NCBI GenBank assembly: GCA_035308765.1
Contig: DATGGA010000012.1
Location: 42,621 to 106,620 of the forward strand
Origin: RBG-16-66-20 sp035308765
GTDB taxonomy: Bacteria; Pseudomonadota; Gammaproteobacteria; Burkholderiales; SG8-39
Direction: 5' to 3'
DNA: 64,000 bases
Shown here: positions 34,491 to 43,011 of the stretch, piece by piece
Layout of the letters: each line of letters starts with the position of its first letter
How positions within the stretch are numbered: position 1 is the first letter of the stretch
Notes under the pieces: generated by a model
What the model was told of the DNA's origin: nothing
Databases searched by the model: none
What the model saw: only the letters and a program-made list of their open reading frames with translations
Position numbers and translations under genes: made by a program

Positions 34491-35423
34491 CTGCGCCTAG
34501 TTTTCGCCGGCACGCCAGACTTCGCGGCACGCGCGCTGGCCGCGCTGCTCGCCGCCCGCCACGAAGTCGCGCTGGTACTGACGCAACCGGATCGTCCTTC
34601 GGGCCGCGGCCTGCGTGCGGCGGCGAGCGCGGTCAAGAAACTCGCCGTCGAACGCGGCTTGGCGGTATTCCAGCCGGATTCCCTAAAAGATGGCCCGGCG
34701 CTCGATCGATTGGACGCTGCTCGGCCCGATGCACTGGTCGTTGCCGCCTATGGCTTGATTCTCCCGGCGCGCGCGCTCGAGATTGCCCCGCACGGTGCGC
34801 TCAACATCCACGCGTCGCTGCTGCCGCGCTGGCGTGGCGCGGCGCCGATCCAACGTGCGCTGCTTGCCGGCGATCGCGAGACCGGGATATCGATCATGAA
34901 AATGGATGCGGGGCTGGATACCGGGCCCGTGTTTTCGCAGCACCGGCTCGCGATCGCAGAAGATGACGACGCGCAGACGCTGCACGATCGGCTTGCCGCG
35001 CTCGGCGCCGAGGCGATCGTCGCCGCGCTGGCCGACATTGCGGCGGGACGGGCGAATTCCGCACCTCAACCCGAAGCCGGAGCGGTCTACGCGCGCAAAA
35101 TCAGAAAGGAAGAGGCGGATCTCGACTGGTCGAAGCCCAGCGTCGCACTCGAACGCTCGGTGCGGGCTTTGCGCCCGGCACCCGGCGCCAGATCGACCTT
35201 GCGCGGCGACACGATAAAAATCCTGCGCGCGCGCTGCGTTGCAAGACAGGGAGCGCCTGGGTCCGTGCTGGAAGTCGGCGCCGATGGCGTGCTGATCGCT
35301 TGCGGCGAGGGCGCTTTGCAAGCCACGGAGTTGCAGCGTGCGGGCGGCACCCGTCTCGCGGCCGTCGAATTCGTTCGCGGTTTTCCAATCCACCGTGGCG
35401 ATCGCTTTGGCACCCCTTGCTGA
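34491..35423 (+). CDS. fmt: Methionyl-tRNA formyltransferase
   Basis: Formylates initiator Met-tRNA with 10-formyl-THF (310 residues). N-terminus RLVFAGTPDFAARALAALL and the signature GALNIHASLLPRWRGAAPIQRALLAGDRETGISIM, where HASLLPRWRGAAP carries the catalytic Asn/His region. The C-terminal domain (about 205-310) is complete. The best-fitting start is CTG 34491 (giving MRLVFAGTP, as in other Fmt); no ATG, GTG or TTG is available in frame between the upstream stop and this point. An internal ATG at 34659 would delete the formyl-folate domain. The gene overlaps rsmB. Confidence 0.9.
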   Translation: MRLVFAGTPDFAARALAALLAARHEVALVLTQPDRPSGRGLRAAASAVKKLAVERGLAVFQPDSLKDGPALDRLDAARPDALVVAAYGLILPARALEIAPHGALNIHASLLPRWRGAAPIQRALLAGDRETGISIMKMDAGLDTGPVFSQHRLAIAEDDDAQTLHDRLAALGAEAIVAALADIAAGRANSAPQPEAGAVYARKIRKEEADLDWSKPSVALERSVRALRPAPGARSTLRGDTIKILRARCVARQGAPGSVLEVGADGVLIACGEGALQATELQRAGGTRLAAVEFVRGFPIHRGDRFGTPC

Positions 35424-36678
35424 GGCGCTGGCGGAGGCGGCGGCGCTGGTCGCGCGCGTCGCGGCCGGCCGCAGCCTAACAGCGGAACTGGAACGCCCCG
35501 GGCGCGATTCGTTCGGCAGTGCGCGGGCTGCAGTGGCGGACATCTGCTACGGCACGCTGCGGCGTTACGGCCGTTCGCAGGCGATCGTTGCCGCCCTTTC
35601 TCGCCGGGCCGGCGCGGCCGATCCGCAAGTCGAGGCGCTGTTGTGGTGCGCCCTGTACGCCCTTGAGTCTGGTCGTTACGCCGAATACACGGTGGTGGAT
35701 CAGGCCGCGCGCGCCTGCGCGGCCATGCAACGCTCCGGCGCCAAGCCTTATGTCAACGGGCTGCTGCGCAATTTTTTGCGCGCGCGCGTGGGACTCGAGG
35801 CGCGGCTCGGAGCCGATGAAGTAGCCCATCATTGCCATCCGAAGTGGTGGGTGGAAAGCGTGCGGCATGCATATCCAGAGGCCTGGAAACAGGTGTTGGC
35901 CGCGGGCAATACGCATCCTCCGATGTGCTTGCGAGTGAACCTCCGCCGCACGACACCGGACGGCTACGCCGCCCGCCTCGCGGAGGCCGGAATCGCTGCT
36001 AGGCGCATCGGCGCTACAGCCTTGCTGCTCGAGAAGCCGGTCCCGGTCGAGGGGCTGCCCGGATTTGCTCAAGGAGAAGTGTCCGTACAGGACGCGGGCG
36101 CGCAACGCGCGGCGGGACTGCTGGAGCTGCTGGCGGGCCAGCGCGTGCTCGACGCATGTGCCGCGCCCGGCGGCAAGAGCGCCCACATTCTCGAGTCGGC
36201 GGACGTGGCGCTGACTGCGCTGGACTCCGATGCCGCCAGATGCGCCGGCATGACGCGGGATCAGGAGAGGCTCGGACTGAAAGCGCGGGCACAGGTCGCT
36301 GACTGCACCGCGCTCGCATCCTGGTGGGACGGCACGGCCTTCGACCGGATCCTCGCCGATGTGCCCTGCTCCGCGTCGGGGATCGTGCGGCGCCATCCCG
36401 ACATCAAGTGGCTGCGTCGTCCCGCCGATGTTCCCGCCTTCGCGGCGCGCCAGGCGCGCATCTTGGACGCGCTTTGGCGCACGCTCGCCCCGGGTGGTAA
36501 ATTGCTGTATGTCACCTGTTCGGTTTTCCCGGAGGAGAACGGCGCAGTGGTGGATGCATTCGCAGCGCGTACGCCGGAGGCGCGCCGCCTGCCTCTTCCG
36601 CACGGTGCCGCGGCGCAACTTCTGCCCGGCTCCGAGCACGACGGGTTCTTTTTCGCCCTGCTAGAGAAGCCGGGCTAA
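35395..36678 (+). CDS. rsmB: 16S rRNA (cytosine967-C5)-methyltransferase
   Basis: Methyltransferase (427 residues) making m5C967 in 16S rRNA. The N-terminal NusB-like domain spans about 1-145 (YNGLLRNFLR-type segment, here YVNGLLRNFLRARV). The catalytic domain has the SAM motif VLDACAAPGGKSAHIL, then DVPCSASGIVRRHPDIKW with the catalytic Cys, and LLYVTCSVFPEENGAVV with the second Cys. GTG 35395 is chosen because it gives the usual N-terminus and length; an upstream ATG at 35338 is inside fmt. It overlaps fmt by 29 bases. Confidence 0.95.
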   Translation: MAIALAPLAEALAEAAALVARVAAGRSLTAELERPGRDSFGSARAAVADICYGTLRRYGRSQAIVAALSRRAGAADPQVEALLWCALYALESGRYAEYTVVDQAARACAAMQRSGAKPYVNGLLRNFLRARVGLEARLGADEVAHHCHPKWWVESVRHAYPEAWKQVLAAGNTHPPMCLRVNLRRTTPDGYAARLAEAGIAARRIGATALLLEKPVPVEGLPGFAQGEVSVQDAGAQRAAGLLELLAGQRVLDACAAPGGKSAHILESADVALTALDSDAARCAGMTRDQERLGLKARAQVADCTALASWWDGTAFDRILADVPCSASGIVRRHPDIKWLRRPADVPAFAARQARILDALWRTLAPGGKLLYVTCSVFPEENGAVVDAFAARTPEARRLPLPHGAAAQLLPGSEHDGFFFALLEKPG

Positions 36679-36700
36679 GGAAAAAGCGAGGCGACGCGCG

Positions 36701-37315
36701 ATGCCCAGCATCGCTTTCCTGAGGAAACTCCTGTGCGCGTTCGCGCTTGGCGCCGTTGCCGCGGCCGCGTGCGCCGACGAGATCGAAGTCGCCGACGCGC
36801 ACCTCTCCGCGACCGAAGATGGGCTAGTCCTGGCGGCCGATTTTGCCTTTGAACTGAATCCCCGGCTTGCAGAAGTGATCACCAACGGCGTGCCGCTGTA
36901 TTTTGTGGTCGAGTTCGAGCTGACCCGCCCGCGCTGGTACTGGTTCGACGAAAAGGCCGCCGTAAAGCGCATGCAGGTGCGCTTGTCCTACCATGCTTTG
37001 TCGCGCCACTACCGGCTTTCCACCGGCGTCTTGCAACAAAACTATCAGACGCTGGAAGAAGCGCTGAACGTGCTGCGCCGGGTACGCAACTGGCAGGTGG
37101 TGGACCGCGGCGCCGGACTGACGGACGCTGCCTACGAGGCGTCCGTTCGGATGCGGCTCGACGTGACCCTGCTACCGAAGCCGTTTCAGTTGAGCGCGCT
37201 TACCAGCCGCGACTTGAATCTTGAGTCGCCGTGGAAGCGTTTCAGCTTCCGGCTGCCGGCGCCTTCGCTTGCCCCGGTCGAAAGCCGCGAGCCGAAGGAA
37301 GTGGAGGCGCGGTGA
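36701..37315 (+). CDS. DUF4390 domain protein, exported
   Basis: Protein of 204 residues with a signal peptide (about 1-24, LLCAFALGAVAAAACADEIE) and a DUF4390 body: DFAFELNPRLAEVITNGVPLYFVVEFELTRPRWYWFDEK is the conserved block. The family is almost always encoded between rsmB and the ntrY-like kinase, as here, which suggests an envelope role linked to that sensor, but no function is established. It overlaps the kinase GTG start by four bases. Confidence 0.85.
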   Translation: MPSIAFLRKLLCAFALGAVAAAACADEIEVADAHLSATEDGLVLAADFAFELNPRLAEVITNGVPLYFVVEFELTRPRWYWFDEKAAVKRMQVRLSYHALSRHYRLSTGVLQQNYQTLEEALNVLRRVRNWQVVDRGAGLTDAAYEASVRMRLDVTLLPKPFQLSALTSRDLNLESPWKRFSFRLPAPSLAPVESREPKEVEAR

Positions 37316-39411
37316 AGCTGCTGATCCTTCTCGGGGCGGCCCTTGCTGGAGTCCTGCTGTTCCTCCTCGCGACGGCGAGCGGAAATACCACCGTGTTCGC
37401 CAACCACTATCCGCTGCTGCTCGGGTTGAACGCGGCGCTCGCGGCGTTGCTCGCGGCTCTGGTGGCCTGGCAGATTCGCGGTTTGTGGCGCAAGTACAGG
37501 GAAAGAGTCTTCGGCTCCCGGCTGACCGTGCGGCTGCTGTTGCTGCTGGCGCTGATGGCGGTGGTTCCCGGTGCGCTCGTATACACCGTTTCCCTGCAGT
37601 TTCTGTCCAAGAGCATCGAGTCCTGGTTCGACGTCAAGGTGGACGCGGCGCTCGAGGGCGGCATCAACCTTGGCCAGTCGGCGATCGACCAACTGCAGGG
37701 CGAGTTGCAGGCGAAAGCGCGCAGCATCGCGCTGGAACTTGCCGATCGGCCAGTAGCGCAGCAGGGAGTAGCGCTCAGCCGGCTACGGGATCAGGCCGGC
37801 GTTCAGGAAGCGGTCGTGGTCAACGCGGCCGGGCGGGTGCTTGCCGAAGCGAGCGAGGACGTCTCGCGGCTCATGCCGGACGAACTGCCGACGCCGCAGG
37901 CGCTACGCCAGGCCCGTTCTGGGCGAGTTTATGTCGCGATGGATGCCGCGCCCGGGAAACCGCTTACCGTGCGGGTGGTGGTGCCGGTCGCGGGTTTCAT
38001 GCTGGCCGATGAAATGCGCTTCCTGCAGTTGCGGCAGACGGTACCCGAGCAATTTGCGCGCAGCGCCGAAGCCGTCGAATCCGCCTATCGCGACTACCGC
38101 GCGCTCGCCCTCTCGCGGCAGGCGCTGAAGCGCATCTACATCGTGACGCTCACGCTCGCGCTGTCGATGGCACTGCTGGTGGCGATCGCGCTGTCGGTGG
38201 TTCTTGCCAACCGGCTCTCCGAACCCCTCGCCAACCTCGCCCAGGCGATGCAGGCGGTCGCGCGCGGCGACTTCGGCCGCCAGGCGCCGGTCACCAGCCG
38301 GGACGAGTTGGGCGTGCTGATCGAGTCCTTCAATTCCATGACGCGGCAACTGGACGATGCCCGGCGCGTGGTCGAGGCGAACCGCGCTGCGCTGGAGAGC
38401 GCCAAGGCGCGGATAGAGAACATCCTCGCCAACCTGTCCGCTGGCGTTCTGGTCTTTGACCGCGACCTCGGTCTGTCCCTCTCCAACCACGGCGCCCATG
38501 CCATCCTTGGCGCCGAGATCGAGGCGTTCGCAGCGGAAATGCGCGAACAATTTCGCTCGCACGGTACGCTGGCATGGCAACTCGAGCTGGAGCTCAAGGG
38601 CACCGGCAAGACGCTGCTGGTGCGTGGCACGGCGTTGCCGCATGACCCCTCGGGAGGCTACGTACTGGTGTTCGACGACATCACGCAACTGATACAGGCG
38701 CAGCGGGCGACCGCCTGGGCCGAGGTGGCGCGGCGGCTGGCGCACGAAATCAAGAATCCGCTGACGCCGATCCAGCTGTCGGCCGAGCGGCTGGAAATGA
38801 AGCTGGCGAGCAAACTAGGGTCCGAGGATGCGGAGGCGCTTGCGCGCGGCACCCGGACCATCGTCAACCAGGTGGCGGCGCTGAAGAGCATGGTGGACGA
38901 TTTCCGCGATTACTCGCGGCTGCCGGCGCCGGTCATGGCGGGGCTGGACCTCAACGGCCTGGTGCTGGAGGTACTGGCCCTGTATGAGACCTCGCGGACG
39001 CCGATCGTCAAGAAGCTCGCGCCCGGATTGCCACAGGTGCGGGCGGACTCGGCACAGATCCGCCAGGTAATCCACAATCTGGTGCAGAACGCGCAGGATG
39101 CGCTCGACAACAGGAAGAATTCCGGTGAGCAGCCGATGATCGAGGTGTGCACCGAGGCGGTCGGCGACAGGGTGCGCCTTTCAGTCGCGGACAACGGCGG
39201 CGGTTTTCCGGAGGAGATGATGGCGAGAATTTTCGAGCCTTACGTCACCACCAAGCCGCGCGGCACAGGGCTCGGGCTGGCGATCGTGAAAAAGATCGTC
39301 GACGAGCATCGCGGCGAGCTGGCGATAGAAAACCGTCCCGCGAGAGGCGTGTCGGTGACCGTTCTGCTGCCCGCGCTGGTCGGCGCGGGCGCGGCGGAAA
39401 AGGCAGCCTAG
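37312..39411 (+). CDS. ntrY: Sensor histidine kinase, NtrY-like
   Basis: Membrane sensor kinase of 699 residues. Two N-terminal helices at about 1-25 and 31-55, a third near 70-100, a periplasmic sensor region, another helix near 275-300, then HAMP (ANRLSEPLANLAQAMQAVARGDF), a PAS-like domain and the catalytic core. HisKA box RRLAHEIKNPLTPIQLSAERL carries the phospho-acceptor His; HATPase has NLVQNAQDAL, VADNGGGFPEEM and GTGLGLAIVKKIVDEHRG. GTG 37312 overlaps the DUF4390 stop. Paired with the regulator 4 bases downstream; a link to nitrogen control is inferred from the family name only. Confidence 0.93.
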   Translation: MKLLILLGAALAGVLLFLLATASGNTTVFANHYPLLLGLNAALAALLAALVAWQIRGLWRKYRERVFGSRLTVRLLLLLALMAVVPGALVYTVSLQFLSKSIESWFDVKVDAALEGGINLGQSAIDQLQGELQAKARSIALELADRPVAQQGVALSRLRDQAGVQEAVVVNAAGRVLAEASEDVSRLMPDELPTPQALRQARSGRVYVAMDAAPGKPLTVRVVVPVAGFMLADEMRFLQLRQTVPEQFARSAEAVESAYRDYRALALSRQALKRIYIVTLTLALSMALLVAIALSVVLANRLSEPLANLAQAMQAVARGDFGRQAPVTSRDELGVLIESFNSMTRQLDDARRVVEANRAALESAKARIENILANLSAGVLVFDRDLGLSLSNHGAHAILGAEIEAFAAEMREQFRSHGTLAWQLELELKGTGKTLLVRGTALPHDPSGGYVLVFDDITQLIQAQRATAWAEVARRLAHEIKNPLTPIQLSAERLEMKLASKLGSEDAEALARGTRTIVNQVAALKSMVDDFRDYSRLPAPVMAGLDLNGLVLEVLALYETSRTPIVKKLAPGLPQVRADSAQIRQVIHNLVQNAQDALDNRKNSGEQPMIEVCTEAVGDRVRLSVADNGGGFPEEMMARIFEPYVTTKPRGTGLGLAIVKKIVDEHRGELAIENRPARGVSVTVLLPALVGAGAAEKAA

Positions 39412-39415
39412 AACC

Positions 39416-40663
39416 ATGGCACAGATTCTGGTCGTGGATGACGAGGTCGGAATCCGGGAGCTGCTCTTGGAAATACTTGCCGACGAAGGCCACCAGGTAT
39501 TGCTTGCCGAAAGCGCGGGCGAGGCGCGCCGGCTGCGCGAACACCACCGCCCCGATCTCGTTCTGCTCGATATCTGGATGCCGGACACCGACGGCATATC
39601 CCTGCTCAAGGAATGGGCCGCGAGCGGTCAGCTCGGCATGCCCGTGGTGATGATGTCCGGGCACGGCACGATCGAGACCGCGGTCGAGGCGACGCGCATC
39701 GGTGCGCTGGATTACCTGGAAAAGCCGATCGCGCTGCAGCGCCTGCTTTCGACTGTGAAGCGTGCATTGCGCAACCACGAAACGACGCTGCCACGCGAGC
39801 TCTCGCTCTCCACCCTGGGCCGCTCGCCGGTGCTTGCGGAAATGCGCAAGCGCCTGGCGCAGCTGGCGCAGACCGGTGCGCCGCTGATGCTGCGCGGCGA
39901 GCGCGGCATGCGGCCGGAGTTGTTCGCCCGCCTGCTTGCCGCGACCGGCGCGCCGTTCATCGAGGGGCCCGAGATGCTGACCGACGCTTCTTCCGAGATG
40001 CTGGCACGTGCCGCTGGAGGCGTGTTGTTCGTCGGGGATCTTTCCCGCATCGGGCGCACGGAGCAGAAGAACCTGGAGTTCCTGCTCGCCCGTTCGGACA
40101 AGCACAAGGCGCGCGTCGTGTCGTTCTCGGCCGTGGACAGCCGCGCGCTGATCGACAAGCATGAATTCGACGCCGGGACGGTGGCGCGGCTCTCCGAGCT
40201 GGTGCTCAAGCTTCCTGCGCTGCGCGAATTCGCAGAAGACGTTCCCGACCTCGCCGCGCTGATGCTGGTGCAGCTGGTGGAAGCGCGGGCATGCCCGCCG
40301 CGGCGCTTTTCGGTGGCGGCGCTAAATGCGCTGCGGCACCACTCCTGGCCGGGAAATCTCGCCGAGCTGGACAGCGTGGTGAAGAACCTGGCGTTGGGCG
40401 CTCTGGAAGAGGACATCGAGCTCGAGGACGTCGAGCGTGTGCTCGTCGCGCATGCCGGCTCCTCGCCGCCGCCGGAAATAGCGCTGGACCGTCCTTACCG
40501 GGAAGCGCGTGAAACTTTCGAACGCCTGTACTTCGAACACCTGCTCGCGCGCGAGAACGGCAGCATGTCGAAAGTCGCCGAGCGCTCCGGGTTGGAACGC
40601 ACGCATTTGTACCGCAAGCTGAAAGCGCTCGGCCTGCCCGTCGGCAGGCGCGAGGAAAGCTGA
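39416..40663 (+). CDS. ntrX: NtrX-like response regulator with degenerate AAA+ domain
   Basis: Regulator of 415 residues. Receiver domain with the phospho-acceptor Asp52 (LVLLDIWMPDTDG) and Lys103 (LEKPI). The central domain (about 130-335) resembles a sigma54-interaction AAA+ domain, but the Walker A is GERGMRPE (161-168) instead of GExGTGKE, Walker B is degenerate (VLFVGDL), and no GAFTGA loop is visible. The C-terminal Fis-type helix-turn-helix is intact (SKVAERSGLERTHLYRKLKALG). So it probably binds DNA and is phosphorylated but cannot remodel sigma54 holoenzyme. Directly follows ntrY with a 4-base gap. Confidence 0.88.
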   Translation: MAQILVVDDEVGIRELLLEILADEGHQVLLAESAGEARRLREHHRPDLVLLDIWMPDTDGISLLKEWAASGQLGMPVVMMSGHGTIETAVEATRIGALDYLEKPIALQRLLSTVKRALRNHETTLPRELSLSTLGRSPVLAEMRKRLAQLAQTGAPLMLRGERGMRPELFARLLAATGAPFIEGPEMLTDASSEMLARAAGGVLFVGDLSRIGRTEQKNLEFLLARSDKHKARVVSFSAVDSRALIDKHEFDAGTVARLSELVLKLPALREFAEDVPDLAALMLVQLVEARACPPRRFSVAALNALRHHSWPGNLAELDSVVKNLALGALEEDIELEDVERVLVAHAGSSPPPEIALDRPYREARETFERLYFEHLLARENGSMSKVAERSGLERTHLYRKLKALGLPVGRREES

Positions 40664-40664
40664 A

Positions 40665-40760
40665 CTATTTTTTCTTTTTCTTGATTCGCTGCGGACGGGA
40701 CTTGCCGTAGCTGCCTTTGTAGATCTTGCCGCGCCTGGTCCGCTTGTCGCCTTTACCCAT
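40665..40760 (-). CDS. 30S ribosomal protein bTHX
   Basis: Very short gene (31 residues) that reads MGKGDKRTRRGKIYKGSYGK followed by SRPQRIKKKKK. This is the bTHX (Thx) family, a strongly basic peptide bound to the top of the 30S head; the opening MGKGDKxTRRGKI and the GSYGKSRP block are characteristic. A purine-rich stretch precedes ATG 40760. It converges with ntrX, whose stop is two bases from this stop. It is easy to miss because of its length. Confidence 0.85.
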   Translation of the reverse strand: MGKGDKRTRRGKIYKGSYGKSRPQRIKKKKK

Positions 40761-40827
40761 TTCGTTGATCCTAGGTTGAAGTGCCGCCGGCCATTATATC
40801 GGCGGGTTCGTGCGCCAGGTCCTGAAA

Positions 40828-41802
40828 TCAGTGGAGGCGGGGCTTTTTCAGGAAGTCGTTGCGGTCGGCCGAGCGGATCTGGACTTTCGAGGCGGCGCCG
40901 CGGCGCGACAGCGTCAGAGTGACCTCGCTGCCCGCTGGCCCGAGGCTCCAGATCTTGCGGAACAATGCGGCGAGGCCGGCGATTTTCTCGCCTCCGGCCT
41001 CGAGTATCAGGTCGCCGAGCTTGACGCCGGCGCGCTCTGCCGGACCACCGGGCGCGAGGCCACCCACTACCAGGCGGTCGTCCATTTCGGTGGCGTAGAT
41101 GCCCAGCCAAGCGCGCGGCGGCCGGGCCGGCCTGCCGGTGGCGAGCATGTCGTCCAGAATCGGCGCCAGCAAGTCGATCGGCACGAACATGTTGCCATCG
41201 ACTGCCTTGCCGCCGACCGCCTCCTGCACCAGCAGCGAGCCGATGCCAAGCAGCCGCCCGTCGGCGCCGACCAGCGCGGCGCCGCCCCATTGCGGATGCG
41301 CCGGCGCGGTGAACAGGGCTTCGTCCAGCACGTATTCCCAGTAGCCGGCGAATTCGCGCTTGGCGACGATTCTCGCCTTGAGAGAATGAGCGCGGCCACC
41401 CTGGCCAATGACGATGACTTCGGCGCCGGTTTTCGCCGTGGCCGGCGAGCCGCGCTCCAGCGGCAGCACACCGAGCGAGCCCAGCGGCAGCACCAGCCCG
41501 AAGCCGGTGCCCTGGTCGTAGGCGAGCGCATGTCCCTGCACCACGGCGCCGCGATTCGTGGTGAGCCAGATCGCTTCGGCCTCCGTGATCAGGTAGCCGA
41601 TCGTAAGGATCAGGCCGTCTTCCCGTATCACCACGCCATTGCCGGCACGCTCGGTTCCCAGGATCGAGGCGGTGAACGCATCCTCCGGGATTTCGGCGCG
41701 CAGCAGCACCACGGAATCCAGCGCTGCGGCGAGATCAAACCGCGCCTCATCGGGGCTCGGCTGCAGCGAGGCGGGGAACGCCCAATTGGCGGAATCAGCC
41801 AT
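40828..41802 (-). CDS. HtrA/DegP-like protein with PDZ domain, catalytic residues missing
   Basis: Protein of 324 residues with the trypsin-like fold of HtrA and a C-terminal PDZ domain (about 230-310; RAWLGIYATEMDDRLVVGGLAPGGPAERAGVKLGDLILEAGGEKI). The three catalytic positions are lost: LTIGYLI (64-72) where HtrA has LTNNHVV, a YDQGTGFGLV stretch instead of the Asp-containing DPRTDLAVL, and HPQWGGAAL (169-177) where GNSGGPL is expected, so Trp172 replaces Ser. No signal peptide is visible. ATG 41802 is two bases after the pobA stop, so it is co-transcribed with pobA. Likely a binding or scaffold protein rather than a protease. Confidence 0.85.
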   Translation of the reverse strand: MADSANWAFPASLQPSPDEARFDLAAALDSVVLLRAEIPEDAFTASILGTERAGNGVVIREDGLILTIGYLITEAEAIWLTTNRGAVVQGHALAYDQGTGFGLVLPLGSLGVLPLERGSPATAKTGAEVIVIGQGGRAHSLKARIVAKREFAGYWEYVLDEALFTAPAHPQWGGAALVGADGRLLGIGSLLVQEAVGGKAVDGNMFVPIDLLAPILDDMLATGRPARPPRAWLGIYATEMDDRLVVGGLAPGGPAERAGVKLGDLILEAGGEKIAGLAALFRKIWSLGPAGSEVTLTLSRRGAASKVQIRSADRNDFLKKPRLH

Positions 41803-41804
41803 GT

Positions 41805-42989
41805 TCAGGTTTCCTCGAATGGCAGGCCGACGTAATTTTCGGCGAGCATGGTTGCCGCGGCGCGCGAGCTGGCGACATATTGCAACTGCGACAACTGCAG
41901 CCGGTGGTGGAACGGGCTCTCGTCGTGAAAGTAATGCAGCATCGACGTCATCCACCAGGAAAAATGCTCGGCGCGCCATACCCGGCGCAACGCGGTGTCG
42001 GAATATTGCTCCAGCAGATCGGTCCGGCCGGAGGCATAGAAACCGGCCAATGCCTGGGCCAGTACCCGCACGTCCGCCACCGCCAGATTCAGGCCCTTGG
42101 CGCCGGTCGGCGGCACGATGTGGGCCGCGTCGCCTGCGAGGAACAGGCGCCCGTAGCGCATCGATTCGGTCACGAAGCTGCGCATCGCGATGACGCCCTT
42201 CTGGAAGATGCGTCCCTCCGTGAGCCGCCAGCCGTCGCCGCTGGCGAGACGGGCATGCAGTTCTTCCCAGATGCGGGCGTCCGGCCAGTTGCCGGCTTCG
42301 TCGTTTGGGTTGCATTGCAGGTACAGGCGCTGGATCTGCGGCGAGCGCGTGCTGACCAGCGCGAAGCCGCGCTCGTGATATGCATAGATCAGTTCTTCGG
42401 TTGCAGGCGGCGCTTCCACTAGGATTCCGAACCAGCCGAAGGGATAGACGCGAGTGTATTCCCTGCGCATGCGCGATGGGATCGATGGCCGCGACACCCC
42501 GTGGAAGCCGTCGCAGCCCGCGATGTAGTCGCAATCGATCTCGGGCACGGCGCCTTCCCTGTCGTGGAAGCGGAGTTTCGGCAGCTGCGTGTCCAGATCG
42601 AGAAGGCTCACATCCTTTACGTCAAACAGGATCCGCCCGCCGGCGTCCAGCCTTGCCTTCACCAGGTCCCGGATGACTTCATGCTGCGCGTAGACCGTAA
42701 TCGAGCGCCCTCCGGTGAGTTCGGAGAGATGGATGCGGTGGCTCCGGCCGCCGAAACGCAGGATCACGCCTTCGTGCCGCATGCCTTCGCGCCGCATGCG
42801 CTCGCCGACGCCCGACTCGTTCAGCAGGTCAACCGTGCCCTGCTCAAGCACGCCGGCACGCAGCGTCGCCTCGATCTCCTCGCGGCTGCGAGTCTCGAGC
42901 ACCACCGACTCGATGCCGCGCAGGTGCAGCAGATGCGCGAGCAGCAGCCCCGCCGGCCCTGCGCCGATGATCCCGACTTGTGTGCGCAT
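41805..42989 (-). CDS. pobA: 4-hydroxybenzoate 3-monooxygenase
   Basis: Flavoprotein hydroxylase (394 residues, the same length as the Pseudomonas enzyme) that turns 4-hydroxybenzoate into protocatechuate using NADPH and oxygen. The FAD GxGxxG is VGIIGAGPAGLLLAHLL; the substrate-side block reads CDYIAGCDGFHGVSR, and the second flavin motif LFLAGDAAHIVPPTGAKGLNLAVADV. The C-terminus ENYVGLPFEE also matches. It feeds directly into the pcaHG genes of the neighbouring operon. ATG 42989 is only 22 bases from the divergent thioesterase start. Confidence 0.96.
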   Translation of the reverse strand: MRTQVGIIGAGPAGLLLAHLLHLRGIESVVLETRSREEIEATLRAGVLEQGTVDLLNESGVGERMRREGMRHEGVILRFGGRSHRIHLSELTGGRSITVYAQHEVIRDLVKARLDAGGRILFDVKDVSLLDLDTQLPKLRFHDREGAVPEIDCDYIAGCDGFHGVSRPSIPSRMRREYTRVYPFGWFGILVEAPPATEELIYAYHERGFALVSTRSPQIQRLYLQCNPNDEAGNWPDARIWEELHARLASGDGWRLTEGRIFQKGVIAMRSFVTESMRYGRLFLAGDAAHIVPPTGAKGLNLAVADVRVLAQALAGFYASGRTDLLEQYSDTALRRVWRAEHFSWWMTSMLHYFHDESPFHHRLQLSQLQYVASSRAAATMLAENYVGLPFEET

Positions 42990-43011
42990 CGTGCTGATAT
43001 TATCCGGCGGC

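Noticed and set aside
34659..35423. Short form of fmt starting at ATG 34659
   Set aside because: It would remove the conserved N-terminal domain that is clearly encoded upstream.
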